This document shows, one piece after another, positions 26,569-35,756 of a stretch of 64,000 bases of DNA. Origin of the DNA: Arthrobacter ulcerisalmonis (GTDB lineage: Bacteria; Actinomycetota; Actinomycetes; Actinomycetales; Micrococcaceae); NCBI RefSeq assembly GCF_900609065.1, contig NZ_UXAU01000037.1, forward strand, positions 12,259-76,258, read 5' to 3'. The position numbers and the translations under genes are program-made. Position 1 is the stretch's first letter. Each line of letters starts with the position of its first letter. The notes beneath the pieces are model-generated. The model did not search any database. It had not been told where the DNA came from and saw only the letters and a program-made list of their open reading frames with translations.

Positions 26569-27615
26569 TCAGGAGGCGGGGGACTCGGATGCTGCCGCGC
26601 CCGGCTCGGGCAAGGAATGTGCGGCGGGTAGACCCGGCAAGGTTCGGCCAGCAAGAGTGCTGGCCACCCAGAGTGAGCGAGCCAGGTCGCCTTGGTGCCC
26701 CGGATTGGCGGCGTACCAGAGGGCATTGTCTACCTCCCGGGCAATAGCCCATTGGCGCGCCACATCGGCGTCCAGCCCAGCGAGCGCGCTGACGTGGTGG
26801 CAGCGCTCGAGGAGGCCCACTTCGGGATCGGAAGCCGGCAGGTCGCGTAGTCGGTTCCACAGGAGCGGAGCTACAGCGAATTCTGGTTCACCGATCATGG
26901 GCTGGGGATCTATGGCCGCAAAACTTTCTGTGTGGTTCGACGTGGCGGACGAGTTGTCCCTGGCCAGGATGTTGAGGAAGTGGAGGTCGGTATGGACCAA
27001 GACGTCCACCCCGGAGCGACGCCCCACGGCCCCTCGCGTCTGGCAGACCTCGAGTGCGGCTTCCAGGAGCCAACGCGGGAAGGGGCGTCCCAGCTGATCC
27101 CAGTCGGCTGGGAGAGTATCGCTCCACTGCTCTGCCTGGGCGGCCACATGGATAAACTCACTCCATTCCGGCCTGCCGTCCGGGCGGATGGACAGTTGTG
27201 GTACCAAAGCCGCCCATGCTTCAAGGGCTAAGTCCATGGGTTCGGAGCTCAAGGACCGGTCGCCGTCGAGCCGCTCCAACAGCATGGTGCAGGACGCAGG
27301 ATGTGCGGCCAGCAGCCGAACGGCACCCTGGCCGTTCCATAGCGCCAAAGCATGGCGTTCAACCAAGGCTTCGTCGTGCGGGTAGGCGATTTTCAGGGCC
27401 GCGGTGGATCCGTCTGAATCCCTGACGGGAAGCACCATGCCGCCGTGGCCGCTCCAAGGGAGCACCCCCGGAGCGAGATCAATACTCAGTTGCCAGCGTT
27501 CCAGGGAGCTGCGAATCAATTCGGGCAGGGAATCCAGCCATCGTCGGCCGGAAGCTTCCCTGGAATACCGGGCAACAAGCCCTGGCGGGATCGTGACGCG
27601 TGCGGGCTGACTCAT
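26569..27615 (-). CDS. APH(6)/hydroxyurea-resistance-type small-molecule kinase
   Basis: This 348-aa protein-kinase-fold phosphotransferase has the catalytic loop HTDLHFLNIL (H208, D210, N215) and the metal site AIDPQPMIGEPEF (D236). The second is characteristic of the streptomycin 6-phosphotransferase/APH_6_hur family. ALKIAYPHDEA provides the ATP-binding lysine. Chromosomal Arthrobacter-type members are not proven resistance determinants, so antibiotic inactivation is only a possibility. A TAGGGT -10 box at 27622-27627 lies 6 nt before ATG, so the mRNA is probably leaderless. Confidence 0.85.
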   Translation of the reverse strand: MSQPARVTIPPGLVARYSREASGRRWLDSLPELIRSSLERWQLSIDLAPGVLPWSGHGGMVLPVRDSDGSTAALKIAYPHDEALVERHALALWNGQGAVRLLAAHPASCTMLLERLDGDRSLSSEPMDLALEAWAALVPQLSIRPDGRPEWSEFIHVAAQAEQWSDTLPADWDQLGRPFPRWLLEAALEVCQTRGAVGRRSGVDVLVHTDLHFLNILARDNSSATSNHTESFAAIDPQPMIGEPEFAVAPLLWNRLRDLPASDPEVGLLERCHHVSALAGLDADVARQWAIAREVDNALWYAANPGHQGDLARSLWVASTLAGRTLPGLPAAHSLPEPGAAASESPAS

Positions 27616-27754
27616 GAGACCACCCTAATCGGGGCTTGAGTCCGGCCCAGACCGAATTCCGTGGCCCTGAACGTCAGGGAACCTACATGCCGTTACGGCG
27701 AGCCAGCGGTTTCCGGGTACCGCTGTTCCGCGTGCGGGCTAAGCCGGTAGGTCA

Positions 27755-29014
27755 CTAAGGCGTCGGCGGTGACAGGGCAGGCAGCGCGTTCTCGTCCAGG
27801 ACGAGACCGGGAAGGTGCCCAACGTTTCCGCCCCAGGCGTTGGTCCGACGCGCCGCAGACAGCAGTCCGGAAACCGCCCATTCCCGTTGCGTTGCAGCGC
27901 TGACGGCGATGGCGTCGCCGTACGCTGCGAGGGAACTGCCTTCAAAAGCCGCCAACCCGGCCGCTGGGTCGGCGAGAAACTGCCCTCCGATGGCATAGCC
28001 CGGCTGGGGCGACGGTGGAGTACCGCAGTCGAGGCGACTATGTGCCGCGGCCTCTTCCGCACCTCGGCGATGCTCAGCCAGGAACGTCGACGCCGGTCCC
28101 CGCTGGGCCGCGTTCAGCCTGGTCAGGGCTACCTGGTAGGCGTAGACGGCTTGGTGCCCACGCTGCGCGAGGACTGAAAAAGCTTGCCCTGCATCCGGGG
28201 GAACGGTCAGGGCGGTTCCCGCGTTTGGCGTTCTTGTCGCTGCTGGGCTCGGACTGGCTGTCCCCGTACTCGCCGGTAAACAGGCTAAGGGCGTTGCGCC
28301 GGAGGTTGCAGCGGCCTTGCCGGAAGCTGGCGCTGTCCCTGAACCGGCGGGTGGTGCGGCGCTGGAGTCGGTTGGTGCGGTAGGGCTTGTAGCCGTTGGA
28401 GGCGCCGGCGCGGCGGCGGCCTCTGGTGCGCCCACGGCGGCAGCGAGTTTCTCGGCTGCCAAGAGTTGCGCCACACCGGCGCTGGCCAGCAGCCTGGCCA
28501 TTCCGCCGTCGACCGTCCTGGCGTCCTGCAGGCGGGTGCGTGCGCTGGCTGCCAGCGTGCTGGCGAGCGCCGGGGGAGTCGGTGCGGAGCGTGGCGTGGC
28601 GGACTGTGTGGGCGTGGGTGTGTGGGACTGCTGGCTGCTTTCGACGGACCCGGCCGGACCCGTCACAGGAACCGCCGTCACAAGGGCAGGCGCGGCCGGA
28701 TCCTGAAGCGCCCGCGCCTGGAAGGTCAGCAAGGTCACAACGTCGTCCAAGGTGGCGGCAGCAGCGCCGTCGACCGCTCCAGAGTTGGTGAGCCTGAGGC
28801 TGTCAGATCGGATCGCGAGGGCCTCGTCGTAGGCATCAGCTCGGGCCAATTCAGTGGCCGACGGTGGCGGTGGAGCCGGTGGATCCGCGGGAATCAGGGT
28901 CAAACCGAGGCTGAGGACCACCAAGGTGGCGAGTGCCAACACAGCAACGCGGAAATTCTTCGCCGGCCGGCGCTCGTCTGTGTTCGCAGCCTTGGCCGGT
29001 TTTTCCCCATTCAC
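27755..29014 (-). CDS. membrane-anchored DUF4439 ferritin-like protein
   Basis: This predicted 419-aa protein has a basic N-terminus and one transmembrane anchor (NFRVAVLALATLVVLSLGLT). A helical region follows, then a long Ala/Pro/Thr/Ser low-complexity linker. The C-terminal four-helix domain of about 140 residues (GHQAVYAYQVALTRL, LAEHRRGAEEAAAHS, EGSSLAAYGDAIAVS) matches the ferritin-like DUF4439 pattern. No enzymatic or metal role is established. The start is uncertain: GTG 29014 keeps a short cytoplasmic tail, while the frame is open to 29089, where it would overlap the rimP promoter region. It is divergent from rimP. Confidence 0.7.
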   Translation of the reverse strand: MNGEKPAKAANTDERRPAKNFRVAVLALATLVVLSLGLTLIPADPPAPPPPSATELARADAYDEALAIRSDSLRLTNSGAVDGAAAATLDDVVTLLTFQARALQDPAAPALVTAVPVTGPAGSVESSQQSHTPTPTQSATPRSAPTPPALASTLAASARTRLQDARTVDGGMARLLASAGVAQLLAAEKLAAAVGAPEAAAAPAPPTATSPTAPTDSSAAPPAGSGTAPASGKAAATSGATPLACLPASTGTASPSPAATRTPNAGTALTVPPDAGQAFSVLAQRGHQAVYAYQVALTRLNAAQRGPASTFLAEHRRGAEEAAAHSRLDCGTPPSPQPGYAIGGQFLADPAAGLAAFEGSSLAAYGDAIAVSAATQREWAVSGLLSAARRTNAWGGNVGHLPGLVLDENALPALSPPTP

Positions 29015-29119
29015 AACAGACCATGCTGCCACGGCGGCCGGGAAACACCATGCTCCCGCTGCCGGTAAAGTAGCTACGCTAGTACACACAACATCATCTA
29101 TAGGGAGGCGGCCGGTATC

Positions 29120-29734
29120 GTGAGCAACCCAGAAGCCACGGCTTCAGCAGGTCAGACCGAAACGGACGGGCTGGAGCCCGCCGCCGCACACAACCCGGAA
29201 GCCGACCGCCTCCGCGCGCTCCTGGCGCCGGTAGTGCTGGCTAACCGGCTGTACCTGGAGGACGTCGTCATCGTTGCCGGCTCACATCGGGTGGTGCACG
29301 TGGTGGTGGACCTGCCCCAGGAGGAGACCGGTGGCGTCAACCTGGACGTCATTGCTGACATCTCCCGGGCGCTGTCCGATGTCCTGGACAACGACCCCGC
29401 CGACGACGGCCGCCCGTATGACCTCGAAGTCTCCTCGCCCGGTGTTTCGCGGCCGCTGACCGAACCCCGCCACTGGCACCGCGCCCGCGGACGGATGGTT
29501 AAAGTCAACGTCATGCAGGGCGAGAACGTCACAGGCCGCATCCAGGCCGTGGACGATCAGGGCGTCACCCTGGTCCCCGAAATTGCCGTGAAAAAGGGCA
29601 TGAAGCCCAAGCAGGGCGAGCCACTGACACTTCCCTTCGACAGGATTCGTAACGGAAAAGTCGAGATCGAATTCAGCCATTTCCCCGAGGATGGTCTGGA
29701 ACCGCAACACAATGGACCTTCTGAGGAGGCCTGA
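29120..29734 (+). CDS. rimP: ribosome maturation factor RimP
   Basis: This 204-aa protein assists 30S subunit assembly. It shows the RimP N-domain ([52 protein letters not shown]) and an SH3-like C-domain ([25 protein letters not shown] in parts). About 30 acidic/Ala residues extend each end. The GTG start at 29120 follows AGGGAGG at a slightly long spacing. It is the first gene of the conserved rimP-nusA unit, and its stop shares one base with the nusA start. Confidence 0.93.
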   Translation: MSNPEATASAGQTETDGLEPAAAHNPEADRLRALLAPVVLANRLYLEDVVIVAGSHRVVHVVVDLPQEETGGVNLDVIADISRALSDVLDNDPADDGRPYDLEVSSPGVSRPLTEPRHWHRARGRMVKVNVMQGENVTGRIQAVDDQGVTLVPEIAVKKGMKPKQGEPLTLPFDRIRNGKVEIEFSHFPEDGLEPQHNGPSEEA

Positions 29735-30714
29735 TGGATATTGACATGAGCGCACTGAGACTTCTGGAGCGTGAGCGTGAAATTCCGCTGGACCTCCTGA
29801 TCCCTGCGATTGAGCAGGCACTCCTGGTGGCGTACCACAAGTCACCCGGTGCCTTCGAGCGTGCCCGCGCGGAGTTGGACCGGAAGACCGGCCACGTCAC
29901 CATCTGGGCAGTAGAAATTGACGACGACGGTGCCCCCATCGGTGAATTCGAGGACACCCCGGCGGGGTTTGGCCGGATCGCGGCCAGCACGGCGCGCCAG
30001 ATCATCCTGCAGCGCCTGCGCGACGTTGAGGATGACAACATCCTTGGCGAGTTCAAGGGCCGCGAGGGCGAGCTGATCGCCGGTACCATCCAGCAAGGCA
30101 ACAACCCCAACATGATCCAGGTCCACCTGGGCGCCGTTGAAGCTTTGCTGCCGCCCGCGGAACAGGTTCCGGGCGAGAAATACGTGCACGGCAACCGGCT
30201 CCGCGCCTTGGTCATCGATGTCCACCGCGGCACCAAGGGCCCATCGGTCACGCTGTCCCGATCGCACCCCGGCTTGGTACGGAAGCTCTTCGAAATGGAA
30301 GTCCCGGAAATCGCCGACCACTCGGTGGAGATTGTGGCACTGGCGCGCGAAGCTGGCCACCGGACCAAGATTGCCGTCCAGGCGAACGTCTCGGGCGTCA
30401 ACGCCAAGGGTGCTTGCATCGGCGAAATGGGCTCCCGGGTCCGCGCCGTGATGACCGAACTCAACGACGAGAAGATCGACATTGTCGACTTCAGCGAGAA
30501 CCCGGCAACTTTCATTGCCAGTGCGCTCTCGCCGTCGCGGGTGAATTCGGTCACCATCACTGATGAGGCCACCCGGTCAGCCCGCGTGGTGGTACCCGAC
30601 TACCAACTGTCGTTGGCGATCGGCAAGGAAGGCCAAAACGCCCGCCTGGCCGCCAAACTCACCGGCTGGCGGATCGACATCGTCTCGGACGCAGCGCCGG
30701 CACCGGCGGAATAG
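29734..30714 (+). CDS. nusA: transcription termination/antitermination factor NusA
   Basis: This 326-aa protein binds RNA polymerase and nascent RNA. The N-terminal polymerase-binding domain is followed by an S1 domain ([22 protein letters not shown]) and two KH domains ([56 protein letters not shown] in parts). It lacks the C-terminal acidic repeats of E. coli NusA, as is normal in Actinobacteria. A GAGGAGGC ribosome-binding site lies within the end of rimP. Confidence 0.96.
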   Translation: MDIDMSALRLLEREREIPLDLLIPAIEQALLVAYHKSPGAFERARAELDRKTGHVTIWAVEIDDDGAPIGEFEDTPAGFGRIAASTARQIILQRLRDVEDDNILGEFKGREGELIAGTIQQGNNPNMIQVHLGAVEALLPPAEQVPGEKYVHGNRLRALVIDVHRGTKGPSVTLSRSHPGLVRKLFEMEVPEIADHSVEIVALAREAGHRTKIAVQANVSGVNAKGACIGEMGSRVRAVMTELNDEKIDIVDFSENPATFIASALSPSRVNSVTITDEATRSARVVVPDYQLSLAIGKEGQNARLAAKLTGWRIDIVSDAAPAPAE

Positions 30715-30754
30715 TTTCCGGCACACTCACCGGATCAGCCAAGCGCTCCAGAAC

Positions 30755-30812
30755 GGCGTTTGAACTGGGGTGGGGCCGCGCCGCCCCCCCACCCCAGTTC
30801 GGGTAGAACGCC
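30755..30812 (+). terminator. long GC hairpin after nusA
   Basis: A perfect 13-bp stem pairs AACTGGGGTGGGG (30763-30775) with CCCCACCCCAGTT (30787-30799). It is extended by GGCGTT/AACGCC (30755-30760, 30807-30812). No T-tract follows. A TAGAAT hexamer at 30824-30829 directly downstream suggests a fresh promoter for ylxR-infB, so this may separate two transcripts or act as an RNA-processing site. Confidence 0.6.
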
Positions 30813-30913
30813 CTAAAGGGGCTAGAATAGACAAGTCCGCGCCTAACAGCCGGTAGCCGTGCGCCCCGAGCGTTCCTTGCCATGTGCGGGGAACCATCAG
30901 AGGGCCAGCAGAT

Positions 30914-31276
30914 ATGAACGTCAGGACGATCAACGTGGTAGAAGTGCTTTCCACTGAAAATCAACCTGAGCGTACCTGCATCGGGTGTCGAAAGAAGGGC
31001 CAGCGGGCAGAGTTACTCCGGCTCGTCGCCGACAACAGCGGTTCACCCGCGGTTGTGGTGGATCAACGACGCCGGATGGCTGGCCGGGGTGCATGGCTGC
31101 ATCCCAGCGAATCGTGCCTTGCTCTGGCGATCAAGCGGAGAGCGTTCGGACGTGCCCTGCCGGGCGCAACCGACGCCACCGCCGTCGAATACTGGATCAA
31201 GCAGGGCCCGAACGTTGCCGGTGCCGTGCCGCCTGCAACACCAACCGTCCAACCTGAAAGCGGGTCAGAAAACTGA
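30914..31276 (+). CDS. ylxR: YlxR (DUF448) RNA-binding protein
   Basis: This predicted 120-aa protein has the DUF448 core: RTCIGCRKKG, LLRLVADNSG, GRGAWLHPSESCLALAIKRRAFGRAL in parts. The two-cysteine loop and the GRGAWLH motif identify YlxR, a small RNA-binding or RNase P-modulating protein encoded between nusA and infB in most Gram-positive bacteria. I chose ATG 30914 over the upstream ATG 30884. The C-terminal 25 residues are Pro/Thr-rich and unconserved. Confidence 0.9.
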   Translation: MNVRTINVVEVLSTENQPERTCIGCRKKGQRAELLRLVADNSGSPAVVVDQRRRMAGRGAWLHPSESCLALAIKRRAFGRALPGATDATAVEYWIKQGPNVAGAVPPATPTVQPESGSEN

Positions 31277-31428
31277 TGGAAACCCGATGAGTTCCCAGCG
31301 ATGAGTGCGTAACGATGACAACTTTGTTGCGCTCTGCAATGGGCCCTTCAGCAGCATTTGCGGCTGGGGTCCGCAGTAAGAAGTAGACGGTTCGTGCCTG
31401 GCTCGGTGCGGACCGAGACAGGAGAAAT

Positions 31429-34326
31429 GTGGCCAAGGTCCGCGTACACGAGCTTGCTAAAGAGCTCGGTATTACTTCCAAAGATGCAGTGACAAAACTG
31501 CAGGAACTGGGCGAATTCGTTCGCTCCGCCTCGTCAACAATCGAGGCCCCGGTGGTGCGCAAGCTGCGCAACGCCTTCCCCGACGCCGCCAAGCAGGCAG
31601 CACCCGCGGCAGCGCCCCAGGCGTCTGCCCCCGCTGCGCCGGCACGTCCTTCAACTCCGGCACCAGGCCCGGCTGCCCCCAAGCCTCCGGCTCCTGCAGC
31701 CCAGGCGCCTGCCGCCGCAGCACCCGCCGCGCCGGCAGCCCCGGCCGCACAGGCACCTGCTGCTCCCGCGACACCGGCACCAGCCGCTGCTGCACCGTCA
31801 ACCGGTGCAAAGCCTGGCGCCCGGCCAGCACCCAAGGCTGAGACGCCTGCTCCCGCTGCCCGCCAGGGCGGTTCGGGCCAGGGCTCCTCGGCACCACGCC
31901 CCGGCGGTCCCCGTCCGGGTAACAACCCGTTCGCCACTTCGCAGGGCATGCCCCGCGGCCGTGGCGGCGACGGCGAGCGTGCTCCCCGTCCGGGTAACAA
32001 CCCCTTCGCACCTTCGCAGGGCATGCCCCGCGCCGGTGGCCGCAACGACGGCGAACGTCCGGGCGGTCCCCGTCCGGCAGCCGGTGCAGGTGGACCCCGT
32101 CCCGGTGGGCCGCGTCCCGCAGCCGGCGCCGGTGGACCCCGCCCTGCAGCTGGTACAGGTGGACCCCGTCCGGGTGCACCGCGTCCCGCCGGTGCTGGCG
32201 GAAACCGCCCCACTCCCGGCATGATGCCCAACCGTACCGAACGTCCCGCACCCGCTGGTGCAGGCCGTCCGGGTGCGGGTGGCCGCGGACCCGGACGTCC
32301 GGGTGGCGCCCCAGGTACCGGCGGACCCGGTGCAGGCGGCGGCGCTCCGGCCGGCGGTGGCTTCGGCAAGGGTGGCCGCGGACGCGGTGGTACCCAGGGT
32401 GCCTTCGGTAAGGGCGGCGCAGGTCGTGGCAAGCAGCGCAAGTCCAAGCGCGCTAAGCGCCAGGAACTTGAGCAGATGAGCGCCCCGTCGCTGGGTGGCG
32501 TGAGCGTACCCCGCGGCGACGGCAACACTGTGGTGCGTTTGCGCCGCGGCTCGTCTATCACTGACTTCGCCGACAAGATCGAGGCGAATCCCGCAGCACT
32601 GGTGACCGTCCTCTTCCACCTCGGCGAGATGGCCACGGCCACCCAGTCATTGGATGAAGAGACCTTCGCACTGTTGGGTGAGGAGCTTGGCTACAAGCTC
32701 CAGGTGGTGTCCCCGGAGGACGAGGAGCGCGAGCTGCTCTCCACCTTCGACATTGACTTCGAAGCCGAACTTGAAGCCGAAGGCGACGACGACCTTGAGG
32801 CACGTCCTCCTGTTGTCACCGTCATGGGCCACGTGGACCACGGTAAAACCCGCCTGCTCGATGCCATCCGCAAGTCGGACGTCATGGCCGGCGAGCACGG
32901 CGGCATCACCCAGCACATCGGTGCCTACCAGGTCACCCACACCCACGAGGACATTGACCGGAAGATCACCTTCATTGACACCCCGGGCCACGAGGCGTTC
33001 ACCGCCATGCGTGCACGTGGTGCCAAGGTCACCGACATCGCCATCCTGGTGGTTGCCGCGGACGACGGCGTCATGCCCCAGACCGTTGAAGCCCTCAACC
33101 ACGCACAGGCAGCAAATGTGCCGATCGTGGTGGCAGTGAACAAGATCGACAAGGAAGGCGCCAACCCGGAGAAGGTCCGCGGCCAGCTGACCGAATACGG
33201 CCTGGTTCCCGAGGAATACGGTGGCGACACCATGTTCGTTGAGGTCTCTGCCCGCCAGAACCTCAACATTGACGAACTGCTCGAGGCTGTCCTGCTCACC
33301 GCAGACGCAGCCCTGGACATGCGCGCCAACCCGAACAAGGACGCCCGCGGTATTGCGATCGAAGCCAACCTGGACAAGGGCCGCGGTTCGGTTGCCACCG
33401 TCCTGGTGCAGTCCGGCTCGCTCCGCGTCGGCGACACGATCGTTGCCGGCACTGCCCACGGCCGTGTCCGTGCAATGTTCGACGACGACGGCAGCGCCCT
33501 GACCGAGGCCGGCCCGTCCCGCCCCGTGCAGGTGCTGGGTCTGTCCAACGTGCCGCGCGCAGGCGACACCTTCTTCGTGACCGCTGACGAGCGTACCGCC
33601 CGCCAGATCGCCGAGAAGCGTGAAGCAGCCGACCGCAACGCCGCCTTGGCGAAGCGTCGCAAGCGCATCAGCCTCGAAGACTTCGACCAGGCAGTGGCTG
33701 ATGGCAAGATCGACACCCTCAACCTCATCCTCAAGGGTGACGTATCAGGTGCCGTGGAAGCCCTCGAAGACGCCCTGCTCAAGATCGACGTTGGCGAAGG
33801 CGTGCAGCTGCGCGTCATCCACCGCGGCGTGGGTGCCATCACCCAGAACGACGTCAACCTGGCAACAGTGGACAGCGCCGTTATCATCGGCTTCAACGTC
33901 AAGCCCGCCGAGCGGGTTGCCGAACTGGCAGACCGCGAAGGCGTGGACATGCGGTTCTACTCCGTCATCTACTCCGCCATCGACGACATCGAGTTGGCCC
34001 TCAAGGGCATGCTCAAGCCGGAATACGAAGAATTCCAGCTCGGCACCGCCGAGGTCCGCGAAGTGTTCCGTTCCTCCAAGTTCGGCAACATTGCAGGCTC
34101 GATTGTCCGGTCCGGCATCATCCGCCGTAACACCAAGGCACGGATCAGCCGCGACGGCAAGATCATCGGTGAGAACCTCACCGTTGAGACGCTCAAGCGC
34201 TTCAAGGATGACGCCACCGAGGTCCGCACGGACTTCGAGTGTGGTATCGGTCTTGGCTCGTTCAACGACATCAACGAAGGCGACATCATCGAAACCTTCG
34301 AGATGCGCGAGAAGCCGCGCGCTTAA
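31429..34326 (+). CDS. infB: translation initiation factor IF-2
   Basis: This 965-aa GTPase brings fMet-tRNA to the 30S subunit. It has a short N-terminal IF2N domain ([21 protein letters not shown]) and a very long Ala/Pro then Gly/Arg/Pro-rich linker (about 55-340). A second IF2N domain follows, then the G domain with G1 GHVDHGKT (from residue 467), DTPGHEAF and NKID, and the C-terminal beta-barrel domains. The linker includes two copies of [16 protein letters not shown] 25 residues apart. GTG 31429 follows ACAGGAG; a CTCGGT/ACCGAG hairpin (31402-31417) abuts that ribosome-binding site and could modulate access. Confidence 0.96.
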   Translation: MAKVRVHELAKELGITSKDAVTKLQELGEFVRSASSTIEAPVVRKLRNAFPDAAKQAAPAAAPQASAPAAPARPSTPAPGPAAPKPPAPAAQAPAAAAPAAPAAPAAQAPAAPATPAPAAAAPSTGAKPGARPAPKAETPAPAARQGGSGQGSSAPRPGGPRPGNNPFATSQGMPRGRGGDGERAPRPGNNPFAPSQGMPRAGGRNDGERPGGPRPAAGAGGPRPGGPRPAAGAGGPRPAAGTGGPRPGAPRPAGAGGNRPTPGMMPNRTERPAPAGAGRPGAGGRGPGRPGGAPGTGGPGAGGGAPAGGGFGKGGRGRGGTQGAFGKGGAGRGKQRKSKRAKRQELEQMSAPSLGGVSVPRGDGNTVVRLRRGSSITDFADKIEANPAALVTVLFHLGEMATATQSLDEETFALLGEELGYKLQVVSPEDEERELLSTFDIDFEAELEAEGDDDLEARPPVVTVMGHVDHGKTRLLDAIRKSDVMAGEHGGITQHIGAYQVTHTHEDIDRKITFIDTPGHEAFTAMRARGAKVTDIAILVVAADDGVMPQTVEALNHAQAANVPIVVAVNKIDKEGANPEKVRGQLTEYGLVPEEYGGDTMFVEVSARQNLNIDELLEAVLLTADAALDMRANPNKDARGIAIEANLDKGRGSVATVLVQSGSLRVGDTIVAGTAHGRVRAMFDDDGSALTEAGPSRPVQVLGLSNVPRAGDTFFVTADERTARQIAEKREAADRNAALAKRRKRISLEDFDQAVADGKIDTLNLILKGDVSGAVEALEDALLKIDVGEGVQLRVIHRGVGAITQNDVNLATVDSAVIIGFNVKPAERVAELADREGVDMRFYSVIYSAIDDIELALKGMLKPEYEEFQLGTAEVREVFRSSKFGNIAGSIVRSGIIRRNTKARISRDGKIIGENLTVETLKRFKDDATEVRTDFECGIGLGSFNDINEGDIIETFEMREKPRA

Positions 34327-34342
34327 GGCTCGTTGATTCTCT

Positions 34343-34376
34343 GGCGGGGCCGTTGGGATTTTCCGGCGGCCCCGCC
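34343..34376 (+). terminator. hairpin after infB
   Basis: GGCGGGGCCG (34343-34352) and CGGCCCCGCC (34367-34376) form a 10-bp stem with a 14-nt loop, 17 bp after the infB stop. No T-tract follows. It may stabilise the 3' end or attenuate read-through into rbfA. Confidence 0.5.
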
Positions 34377-34386
34377 CCGCACTCCG

Positions 34387-34540
34387 CGATTGAGGGGGCC
34401 CCGCCCCTACGACGGAAGGCCAGCGATCTACGATCGTTGGCCTTCCGTCTCCGGCAGCGGAACTGGCCTTCCCAACTCTCGCAAGCTCGGGTCGGGGCCC
34501 GGCCAATTCCTTCGATGCCACTCCCGGGCCCCCTCAATCG
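34387..34540. repeat. cloverleaf-like palindromic element in the infB-rbfA spacer
   Basis: A perfect 15-bp outer inverted repeat (34387-34401 with 34526-34540) encloses two hairpins. One has an 18-bp stem with one G-U pair and a 3-nt loop (34411-34449). The other pairs 34459-34468 with 34501-34510 (10 bp, one mismatch). The whole 154 nt can fold as a three-way junction on either strand. It contains no reading frame of interest. It looks like a mobile palindromic (REP/MITE-like) unit or a structured RNA; I cannot tell which. Confidence 0.7.
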
Positions 34541-34605
34541 CTCCGCGTGCAGGTGCAAGGTCACCGGCCGCGTCCCCGACATTCGATTCAAATTAGGAGT
34601 TGTTC

Positions 34606-35106
34606 ATGGCTGATCCAGCACGGGCTGCCAAGTTGGCGCAGCGGATCAAGGTTGTTGTTGCCGAGGCCTTGGGCCGTAAGGTCAAGGATCCCCGGCTTGA
34701 GGGCATCACTGTGACAGATGCCCGCGTGACCAATGATCTTCAGCACGCCACCATCTACTACACCGTCCTGGGTGACGAAATCGTCCAAGCTGACGCTGCA
34801 AAGGGGCTGGAGAAGGCCAAAGGCGTGCTGCGGCAAGAAGTGGGCCGCAACGTCACTGTCCGGCTGACACCCACCCTCGAATTCGTGGCTGACCAGATTC
34901 CGGTCAACGCCTCCAACCTCGAGGAACTGCTCCGCGAAGCCAAGAAGCGTGACGCCGAGGTTGCTGCCTTGGCAGCCAACGCCCGACACGCCGGCGACGC
35001 CGATCCTTATAAGAGCGATGCGGCAGACATCGACGAGGACGACTTCGACGAAGAGGAACTGGACGTGGCTCCCGATGGCGAGCCCACCGAGGACAGCAAC
35101 AAGTAA
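34606..35106 (+). CDS. rbfA: ribosome-binding factor A
   Basis: This predicted 166-aa KH-fold protein acts in 30S maturation and cold adaptation. RbfA signatures are LGRKVKDPRLEGITVTDARVT, LQHATIYYTVLG, and LRQEVGRNVTVRLTPTLEFV in parts. The C-terminal extension of about 35 residues is strongly acidic (DIDEDDFDEEELD), as in other Actinobacteria. ATG 34606 has a TAGGAG site 7 nt upstream and is preferred over the ATG two codons earlier. It is separated from infB by an unusually structured 279-bp spacer. Confidence 0.94.
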   Translation: MADPARAAKLAQRIKVVVAEALGRKVKDPRLEGITVTDARVTNDLQHATIYYTVLGDEIVQADAAKGLEKAKGVLRQEVGRNVTVRLTPTLEFVADQIPVNASNLEELLREAKKRDAEVAALAANARHAGDADPYKSDAADIDEDDFDEEELDVAPDGEPTEDSNK

Positions 35107-35124
35107 CTTCCTGCTGGACCTGCT

Positions 35125-35163
35125 GGCCCGGACCGCATGCCCCCAAGGGGTGCGGTCTGGGCC
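35125..35163 (+). terminator. terminator after rbfA
   Basis: GGCCCGGACCGCA (35125-35137) pairs with TGCGGTCTGGGCC (35151-35163), a 13-bp stem with one G-U pair. A short ATTTT follows 6 nt later. It probably ends the rimP...rbfA transcript. Confidence 0.7.
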
Positions 35164-35255
35164 GCTGTCATTTTGGGGGCTACTGTCCTGTGCAGAGGAT
35201 ACCCGCGCATCTGCTGCCAGGAAATGCCGTGGCAGCGTGCGGCTAGGATCGAATC

Positions 35256-35741
35256 ATGACCGTGCCAGAAGTTGATGCCCGCGCCTCGGAGTGCCTTGAG
35301 TTGGCCGTGCAATTGGCCACTAGGAATGTTGCCGATGGCGGTGGACCGTTTGGTGCCATCGTGGTTACTTCTGACGGCGCAGTTCACCATGGCGTCAACA
35401 GGGTCACCCGCGACAACGATCCCACGGCGCACGCCGAAGTGGTTGCCATCCGGGCAGCGGCTACGGCTATGCGGAACTTCGACCTGCACGGCGCGGTCCT
35501 CTACACCAGCTGCGAACCGTGTCCGCTGTGCCTCGCGGCGGCGCTGTGGGCACGGATCGATCGGGTGTATTTCGCTGCTGATCGGCATGGGGCTGCTGCT
35601 GCCGGGTTCGACGACGCACTCTTCTACGAGTACTTTGCGGGGAACCAACCAGAACTCTTGCCGGTCGCCCACCGCGGAATCCCGTCGTCGGTCGTTCCCT
35701 TCGATGCCTGGCGATCCGCGCAGGGCAAGACCGCATACTAG
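35256..35741 (+). CDS. cytidine/deoxycytidylate-deaminase-fold nucleobase deaminase (guanine-deaminase-like)
   Basis: This 161-aa zinc deaminase has H59-A-E61 (HAEVVAIRAA) and the PCPLC motif (C89, C92): complete zinc ligands and the proton-shuttling glutamate. The C-terminal part (GFDDALFYEYFAGNQPELLPV) resembles Bacillus GuaD-type guanine deaminases rather than tRNA adenosine deaminase TadA. Guanine or cytosine are the likely substrates. A TAGGAT -10 box (35244-35249) lies 6 nt before ATG, giving a leaderless message. It converges on the aminotransferase gene, 15 bp away. Confidence 0.87.
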   Translation: MTVPEVDARASECLELAVQLATRNVADGGGPFGAIVVTSDGAVHHGVNRVTRDNDPTAHAEVVAIRAAATAMRNFDLHGAVLYTSCEPCPLCLAAALWARIDRVYFAADRHGAAAAGFDDALFYEYFAGNQPELLPVAHRGIPSSVVPFDAWRSAQGKTAY

Positions 35742-35756
35742 GCCCGAGCCAGCGGG

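Noticed and set aside
26569..27615. Calling the APH-type gene an acquired antibiotic-resistance gene
   Set aside because: Base composition and context are chromosomal, there is no mobile element, and the family includes many kinases with no resistance role.
31197..32642. A 481-codon minus-strand frame opposite infB
   Set aside because: It mirrors the Ala/Pro/Gly linker of IF-2 and is itself low-complexity; no start signal or family motif is seen.
34327..34605. A small protein gene in the infB-rbfA spacer (several open frames of 85-125 codons)
   Set aside because: The frames are open on both strands because of the palindromes, lack ribosome-binding sites and show no recognisable composition.
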